From the NCBI GenBank assembly GCA_030248135.1, contig JASANC010001240.1, positions 1-64,000 on the forward strand: DNA of 64,000 bases, read 5' to 3'. Both the position numbers and the translations under genes were made by a program. Positions within the stretch are counted from its first letter, which is position 1. Each line of letters begins with the position of its first letter. The notes beneath the pieces were generated by a model. That model was given only the letters and a program-made list of their open reading frames with translations, was not told the origin of the DNA and made no database searches. Source of the stretch: Theristus sp. LFF4_11 (Eukaryota > Nematoda > Chromadorea > Monhysterida > Xyalidae). This document shows positions 57,585 through 64,000 of this stretch, piece after piece.

Positions 57585-58559
57585 GTTGATTTCAAAATGT
57601 TCAACTTAGACTTCAACGATAATCTGGAAGCAGTTTTATTTGGACTTTGGAGTTTCGGGAATCAACGGAAACTCAATTTACGTCGCGACAGTTAATATTA
57701 CGAAGCACAATTTACAACAATGCAAACGTCTATCAAGCATCAGACAGAACACAATGTGCATTGTGCCTCCAAGCAACCGTGCACTGCATCTCGTCTGTTT
57801 TGTTTGTTGTTTATGCTGCTTGTTACCGGAGTAACCGCTTGTGCGTTGGGCGCTTCAATTTTCGTGGGGTGGTGGTGTTTCCGGTGGTGGAGGAGGAGTG
57901 ACTAACAAGTAACAAGCTCTGTGTACAGCTTAGCTGGCATGATACGAACATACATTGTACACTCACTGGCATACTTGGCAACAACGAGCAATGAAACGCA
58001 CCACCTCACGTCATCATGATTTGCTTCTTCAATAATGTGACCATTCATTCAGTAACTTTTAAACCGTGTTTGACATTTGCCACTGCCACTGGGACAGATC
58101 ATTGTGTTGAAACTTTTAAATTTTTGCCAAAAACGCATGAAAGAAGCTGAGAAGCAGTAATTGCATGAGAGGTACATTTTCGTTTGAAAAATAGGGCAAA
58201 ATCCAAAAACGAACGAAGTGATTATGGTGACTAACTGACCAGTACAATAACAACAGTTTTGCATAACAAAAGGGTTGGTTGGTCACCTATCATCTCACAC
58301 GTCGACGTCACACCACACAGGCACAGCACCACGAGGCACGTGCGGTGCAACCGGTGAAGCATTAGGTTTCCAAATGGTGGCAATTTTGAATTTAGCAGAA
58401 CAGAACAGAACTGACAGACAGTCAGTCGTGGGCAGTGGTGGGCGAATCGCCAGTGTTAACTGTTAAGGAATCAATCATCCGGTCTTTCATCAACCAAGCA
58501 AAAGGTCAATCAAAGACCAGATTTCAGTTTTCACGAACAAAGCAAAGAAGCACTCGGAA
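57585..58559. promoter_or_regulatory. Shared upstream region of beta-tubulin and claspin
   Basis: The start codons of beta-tubulin (minus) and claspin (plus) face away from each other across 975 bp, so both promoters must lie here unless noncoding first exons exist. No repeat from the M families was found in it, in contrast to the introns around it. I cannot name core promoter elements. Confidence 0.5.
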
Positions 58560-61500
58560 ATGAGTGACAGTTCTGTCTCTGTTGTGCCGTCATCGTCAGC
58601 GCAGGCACAGGCAGCAGCGGCAGCAGTTTGCTCACTTGATAACAGTTTTGGTTTTGGAAAACTCGGGCTGAAATCGAAAGACAATCCGGCATCCGCTGGA
58701 GCTGCGGATGAAGACGCTTCTGAAACTGCGGATCGATCACCACCAGTTAAATTCACCCTTGAATTGCCAGATGAGGAAGCAGATGAACAAAGTGACACTG
58801 AAGGAGAGAGTGAAGAAAATGGACGCTTGGAAGTGAACGACTGTGGGCACGAGAATGAAAGCACAGACGACACAATCAAATCAAAACCCGCTTCACCTGA
58901 AACCCTGAAACAAAATCGTTCGGAATCCGTCGTTGTTAGCAATGACCGAAACCACGAAGATCAGTTGGTTGAGCGTCAACCGCAACTGGACGACGACAAA
59001 CAGCAAGTCGATGCCAAGGATCCTGAGAATGTTGATGCATCAATTTCTCCTGAACGCAAATCACCATGTTGGTTACCGTTTTATTTTGATGTGCTTCGGC
59101 CTGAGTCTCCTCATTCACCACCGTGCAAATGGAATGAAATTTGGTCACCCAACAGGGCCATTAAGGTGCATTCATGAAGCAGTATTTAGTGACCGCGTAG
59201 CTATGTATGTTTTAACACAGCTACGCGTCACTAAATCATGTTTCATGAATGCCGCTTAAGTTTTTCTTGTGTCAATTTTTGCTGTTCTTCATTCAGTGCG
59301 CTCGCCGCGTCGCAGCATTTTCGACGAAGTTCGTCTGAAAATGGCCGCTGCGTCGAACGACCGCCCCAAAATCGGGCTCGGTTTGAAGAACGCGGACGCA
59401 CACGCCGGTGACGTTGATGATTCAGTGATGATCGATCTGAACACCGACCAAGAACTGGACGAGATGCGAGCGCTTCAAACGCCCGAGGACCAGTGGTTTG
59501 CGCGGCGATTCGGTCTGCCGAAGAAGCAGACGACGCCTGCGCGGACGCACAAAGCGCATGTGACAACGCGGTGCGTGTGCCATTGAAAAACAACCAATCA
59601 ATCAATGAAATTTACTAATTACGGCAGTCCTTGAAAATTGGCTGTGGTCAGCGAAAATGAAAACAACAACAACGCTTTTCTTTCAAATAAACCATTTGTC
59701 AGTTTACCTGTTCTACTGTCAGTTTTAGCAGAATTAAAACAGGTGATACACATAAATTCCAACAATAAAAATAACAGACGTTCTCACTTTGGAAAATGCA
59801 TCTGTCTTGTGATTCCAGTGTTTGGCAGAAGGCTGCTGGTGATTCGTCGGCGGAAAGCAGCACCTATGAGTTGAAGAGCATCACGATGCACGCTGACTCG
59901 GACACGGACGTGCAGAGCAGAGCAGCACATCATGTCTCTGGTGAGGTGGTTGACTGCGAGAAGCAGCGAACACTAAAAACAATCTGACGATTGTTGTTGT
60001 TGTTCTTGGGATTTTAGGCGATGTTTTTAGCCAGAGCTAGCCCAGAGAAGCGTACAGGTGCAGAACGCCATTGAGTAGGGCGCCCATTGAGTTTTCTCTG
60101 TCATTAAGTGCCTATACACCCCTCGGCGGGGCTCGATCCCCCGAGCGCACAGACTGTAGTCTAACGCACTACCCCCAGGCCACGCGGGTGACGATGTTTC
60201 CGAGGCATAAATGACGTTCCGCTGGTTGCTTTGACAGGAATCGCTCAGTGGAAACTAGAAAAGCAGCGGCTGGAGCAATCGATGCAGGCGCTCCGGCAAG
60301 AAGAACGCCAGAAACGCATTGAGTTGTTTCGCGAGGAAAACCCGGACGAGCCGCAGGAGGAAGACGACGAGGAGGAGGAAGAGGAGGAGGTGTGTGTTTG
60401 TGGATATTCCGGCAATCGGTGGGTCTGGGTCGGTTTATTTTAATTTCGGAAACGATCAGTTTGTGGTCTGCACTTGTGTACATGCCGAGTTAATAGTCTG
60501 CGCACTATTTTCAACAACAACACAATTCCATTTTCAAAACTCAATGAACCAGATCATCGACGAACACGAAGAGTCGGAAGAGGATGATGATGATGATGAT
60601 GCCGTCGCGAATGACGACGGCGAGACGGACGAACACGAGAATGAGAACGACACGAAGGAGCAGCATGCTGCGCACGCTCAAGACGAAAACGAGCAACCTG
60701 ACTCAGTTGATGAGCCGCGAGTGAGCGCGCAATTTGAACGATTTTTCATAATTCTGGTGGAAAATTTTGACTGACGCTGCTTTAATTTTACATTTCTCAA
60801 AATCTAGACAGCCGCACCGCAGCCAGCGCACGAGTCGGTGCCAGTGCAGGAGGATCTCGACTTCGAGAACGAATTTTCGTTGCGCATGCCCGTCTCAGAC
60901 TCGCTCGGTTGGTATCATCGTCATAAATCACCCCGAAAAAAAACAAAATCATTCCAGTAAATAAAAGTCGTCCACACGCAAATTGTGCCTCTTTCGCCGG
61001 TCAAAAAGTGCCGCCAGTGAACTGCTTTTAACTGCAACTCTAGCTCACCAGTGAACTGTTGACAGTCGTTTCATATTTTTATTTTTTGCCTGGTTGCAGA
61101 GCCACAGTCGATTCCGCCTTTCGCCACGCACACTGATGAGCGTCTCTACCAGACGACTGGCGTCAGCACTGCGGACATGTTCGGCAGTTGCTCCTCACTC
61201 GGCAGTCCAATAGAGGCTGGTTAGCGGCAAGACGCTTTTGCAGACGATGTCAATGGTGTTTGCGTTTTTTATCGTGTGGATATGGTGAGAATGTTTGACA
61301 CGACTACAGTCGAACTCTAAATTATAGGCAATCAGCTGATTGGTTGGCGATCATGTGATGCATGTTTTCTGTGCACGACAGACTCCGCCTTCGCAGCAAT
61401 GCCTGCACTGAAAGCATGCATCACGTGATCACCAACCAATCAGCTGATTTCCTATAATTTGGAGTTCAACTGTAATACAAGCAGTAGAATTCTGCAACAG

Positions 61501-64000
61501 ATTCCTCGGCCTCCGAGCAACTGACTGGCTCTGTCATGCACGACGTTGAACTCGAAGAACTCCGCCTACCCGAGACACTCAGTCAGTTGGCGGATCACAG
61601 GCACAAGCACGTTGCGCATGCCGACGGCTTATCTCATGTGTACGTTCGTAATAGAGGTGGAATTTTTCGGAAAAATATAAATTCGTGAAAAATTTCCGGA
61701 AATTTTTCCGGAAAAAAATTCTGAAAACTTTTTACGTGCCATCTCTATTCTGGAGTAGCATCTCAATTTCTGTGAATATCGAACCACACCAGTTCTGTTC
61801 AGAACAGCATTTTCAGTGTCTTGTATTTTTTTGTCGTTTTTGTTGCCTTCCTTCCACACCGTCAAACATTTTGCAGATTGCCAGAGACACAGCAGGGCGT
61901 CAGTCAACTGGAGGATTTGGCGATGCTCTGCTCCGGCTCGTTCCCGCCGCCGTCATCGTCGTCGCAAGCCATTGGTAACAACAACAACAATCATGTGTTT
62001 TGTTTGGCATGTTCAAAACATCCCGTGTCTGATTGTTGTGAGCAACGTATAATTGTGTAATTACATGTCCACCATATCGGCTTTATAAGCTGTGATGATC
62101 TGTGATGAAAGTGCAGTATTCTGTTTTTCTTATTGTCGTTGCCGGTCGTTCTAATCAGCCAACCCAAATAAACAACGTAACCACGTAAAAACCCTGTCTT
62201 TATCATTCTATCGACAATGCTGTTCCTGTGTTCATAGCAGACACTGAAGGGACGGCAGTCGATGCGCTCGAAGAGACGGCGGCATTTGATGAAATGCGAA
62301 CAGAGGACGTCGACGACGACCAGCCGGTGGTGCGTGCGACCTCGCTCACGCACCGGGCACGACGGGCGAAAGCGATACTGGATGAGGACGACGATGACGA
62401 GGAAGAGGATGATCAACAAGTGCAACAACAATCGAGCAATATGTATGTCTGTTTGGATGCACTGTTTTTGCGCATCGCATAAAGGCTCGTTTATACCTGA
62501 CGTATGTATATGATCTTTTATTTTGGTCCCGCAACTCAATGCGCCCATACATAGGTAAATAGTTGCATGCACGACGCGGGAATTCAAAATTGGTAAAGTG
62601 ATCCGAGTCCCCTAAATAGGGGCGAGTCACTTAGGCGACTTTGAATTGCCACATAAAGATTGAAACTAGTTTTCTTTTCACGTCTGCACACGCATTCAGT
62701 CGCAGAACTTAAAAAATGATATTAGCTTGTATGTAGACGTACGTCGATGTACGTCGGGTATGAACGGTAGTATGCAATAACACGAGACCTAAAGTGACGT
62801 GACGTGACGTGCCGTATGCGCGTACGTCAGGTAGAAACCGGCCTGAAGAGATCCAATGAAGATGGAAGAGAAAAGGAAATACTTGTGTTGCAGCAGCAAA
62901 TGCGTTGCCGAACTGCAGTTGGAGTCAGTCGATCAAGAAGTCACGGAAACAGTGGGACAAAACAACGACGGCGAACAGGAAGAATACGAAAACCATGAAA
63001 CTGACGAACGACCAGAGGAATCACCGATGAAAACAAAACGACGTGTCATGATTGATGATGACGACGACGTTGATGATGATGAGGATGAGAACAACGAAGA
63101 ACAAGACGCCACTGCCAAAAACACAACCAGACAAAAGCAAGACGGGTACTTGACGTGATTTGTTATGAAACGTTGATGAGCTTGTGATGCTTATTGTGTG
63201 ACGCTTGTTGTTTGCAGTGTATTCGTGGACGATCAAGCCGAAGTGTCCGACGATGAAGACGTCGAGGAGGATGAGGACGATGAGTCCGGTGATGAGGTCT
63301 GATCGGTTATTCGTATTTTTGTGTCAACGAATGCCATTTGCAGTTTGCTCCGGTTTTTCTGTCCTGTGTGAAAGAGGAAGAGGACCACCTCCACCGTACG
63401 TTAGTTCCGTGATCCTTTGCTGTTTTTATTGTCTGGAATTGGATTGACCGGTTTGCTTACAGGCTGACGAGTACGAGGGTGAGGCGGGTGATGCTGATGA
63501 AGTGCCGGACTCGGAGCAGCTACGCGACGAATTGCGTCAGATTGAAAAGTTGGGGGTCAATTTCGGTGTTTATTAACGTTTTAGTAAACTAAACGCAACG
63601 CTTCATTCTGTATTTCGGTGTTTATTAACGTTTTAATAAACTAAACGTAACACTTACGCTTCATTCTGTTTCAGTCGTATAGCGGCTGGCAAGAACGAGG
63701 ACGATGCCGGACTAGACAGCGACGACGATGAGCTGGGCATTGTGAAACGGCTGCAACGACAGGAGCAGAAACGAAAACAACGGCTCCTTGATAAACATGG
63801 GTAAATGTGTGCTGGTCGGCCAAAATTTATCAGTTATGTTCATAAATTCCACAGTTTCCGAACATAAACTTTGACGAAGTTTCGTTATCTCGCTCTCCAT
63901 GCAGCCGCCTGAAAGGTAGATTCGTGGAGGAAGAAGCGGAACTCTCGGGCGACGACGTTGGCAGTGACGACGAGGACGACGATGAACTGCTACAGGGTGT
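58560..64000 (+). CDS. clspn: Claspin homologue, 15 exons, 3' end beyond window (>840 aa)
   Basis: Claspin is the replication-checkpoint mediator that links ATR to CHK1 at stalled forks. Exons: 58560-59067, 59297-59570, 59819-59940, 60238-60389, 60553-60720, 60808-60907, 61100-61219, 61501-61639, 61877-61974, 62241-62442, 62894-63145, 63218-63296, 63463-63548, 63675-63800, 63905 to the end; all phases agree. Family marks: PKIGLGLKNADA and LNTDQELDEMRALQ in exon 2; the basic-to-acidic switch RQEERQKRIELFREENPDE in exon 4; one CHK1-binding motif, LEDLAMLCSGSF, in exon 9; and FVEEEAELSGDDVGSDDEDD in exon 15, matching the conserved EAEVSGxDVGSEDE region. Long aspartate/glutamate runs are typical. 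The exon 1 donor (GTTGGT, 59067) was chosen by phase and is the least certain boundary. M1, M2, M3 and SINE copies fill the introns. Confidence 0.9.
59165..59255. repeat. M1 element with TTAA flanks
   Basis: Full copy flanked by TTAA on both sides (59161-59164 and 59256-59259), in claspin intron 1, ending ~40 bp before the exon 2 acceptor. Confidence 0.85.
59990..60192 (-). mobile_element. tRNA-derived SINE copy in claspin intron 3
   Basis: Full-length minus-strand copy: the tail appears as TTGTTGTTGTTGTTC at its left, and the B and A boxes read as complements (CGGGGCTCGATCCC, CCAGGCCACG) at its right. It lies 45 bp before the acceptor of exon 4. Confidence 0.88.
61314..61474. repeat. M2 element in claspin intron 7
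   Basis: Full M2 copy, TACAGTCGAACTCTAAATTA to the complement, TA-flanked, ending 26 bp before the acceptor of exon 8. Confidence 0.88.
62519..62725. repeat. M3 element in claspin intron 10
   Basis: Full M3 copy from TTTTGGTCCCGCAACTCAAT to CACGCATTCAGTCGCAGAAC, the best example of the family in the window. Confidence 0.8.
62731..62840. repeat. M7 partial element
   Basis: Shares GTACGTCGGGTATGAACGG, GTATGCAATAACACGAGACC and a (GTGAC)n run with the element at 43721-44039. It lies directly after the M3 copy. Confidence 0.6.

Overview
This window is nuclear DNA of an intron-rich animal. It holds six spliced or single-exon genes with recognisable families, plus one unknown spliced gene, at a gene density typical of a small invertebrate genome. 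The gene set (LMX1-type LIM-homeobox, mitochondrial fission factor, VWA8, beta-tubulin, claspin, a secreted dibasic-site precursor and an ionotropic-receptor-like protein) points to a metazoan, probably a protostome. I cannot fix the phylum from sequence alone. Most acceptors end in TTTCAG or TGCAG, while donors are unusually loose.

Layout. 1-6998: a giant inverted duplication whose outer ~980 bp arms mirror each other base for base, around a central spacer full of G and C homopolymer runs. 7012-7170: a 15-bp minisatellite. 8160-13826 (+): LMX1 homologue, 9 exons, 406 aa. 14223-17565 (+): unknown 442-aa gene, 9 exons. 18094-19201: decayed IS630/Tc1-mariner-like element. 19211-19669 (-): secreted prohormone-like protein. 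21015-22280 (-): ionotropic-receptor-like protein. 22963-23685: hAT-type element with a perfect 8-bp target duplication. 23830-25728 (+): Mff homologue, 4 exons, 243 aa. 26048-32759: four tandem non-autonomous Helitron-like units on the minus strand. 33145-53761 (+): complete VWA8, 37 exons, 1912 aa. 54179-57584 (-): complete beta-tubulin, 10 exons, 444 aa, tail to tail with VWA8. 58560-64000 (+): claspin, 15 exons, cut by the window end, head to head with beta-tubulin.

Every exon chain was reconstructed by hand, keeping reading phase across each junction. For LMX1, Mff, VWA8, beta-tubulin and the unknown gene the summed exons give a whole number of codons ending in a stop.

The introns are packed with mobile elements: at least seven families of short terminal-inverted-repeat elements (called M1-M7 here), one tRNA-derived SINE family with five copies, a second tRNA-like SINE, and nested insertions up to three levels deep. 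Many copies sit within a few bases of a splice site. VWA8 has four introns whose phase and protein alignment require a GC donor (4 of 36), one of them inside a P-loop motif. The strongest leads are the giant palindrome, the Helitron array, the GC-AG introns with relaxed donors, and the repeated placement of short inverted-repeat elements against splice junctions.
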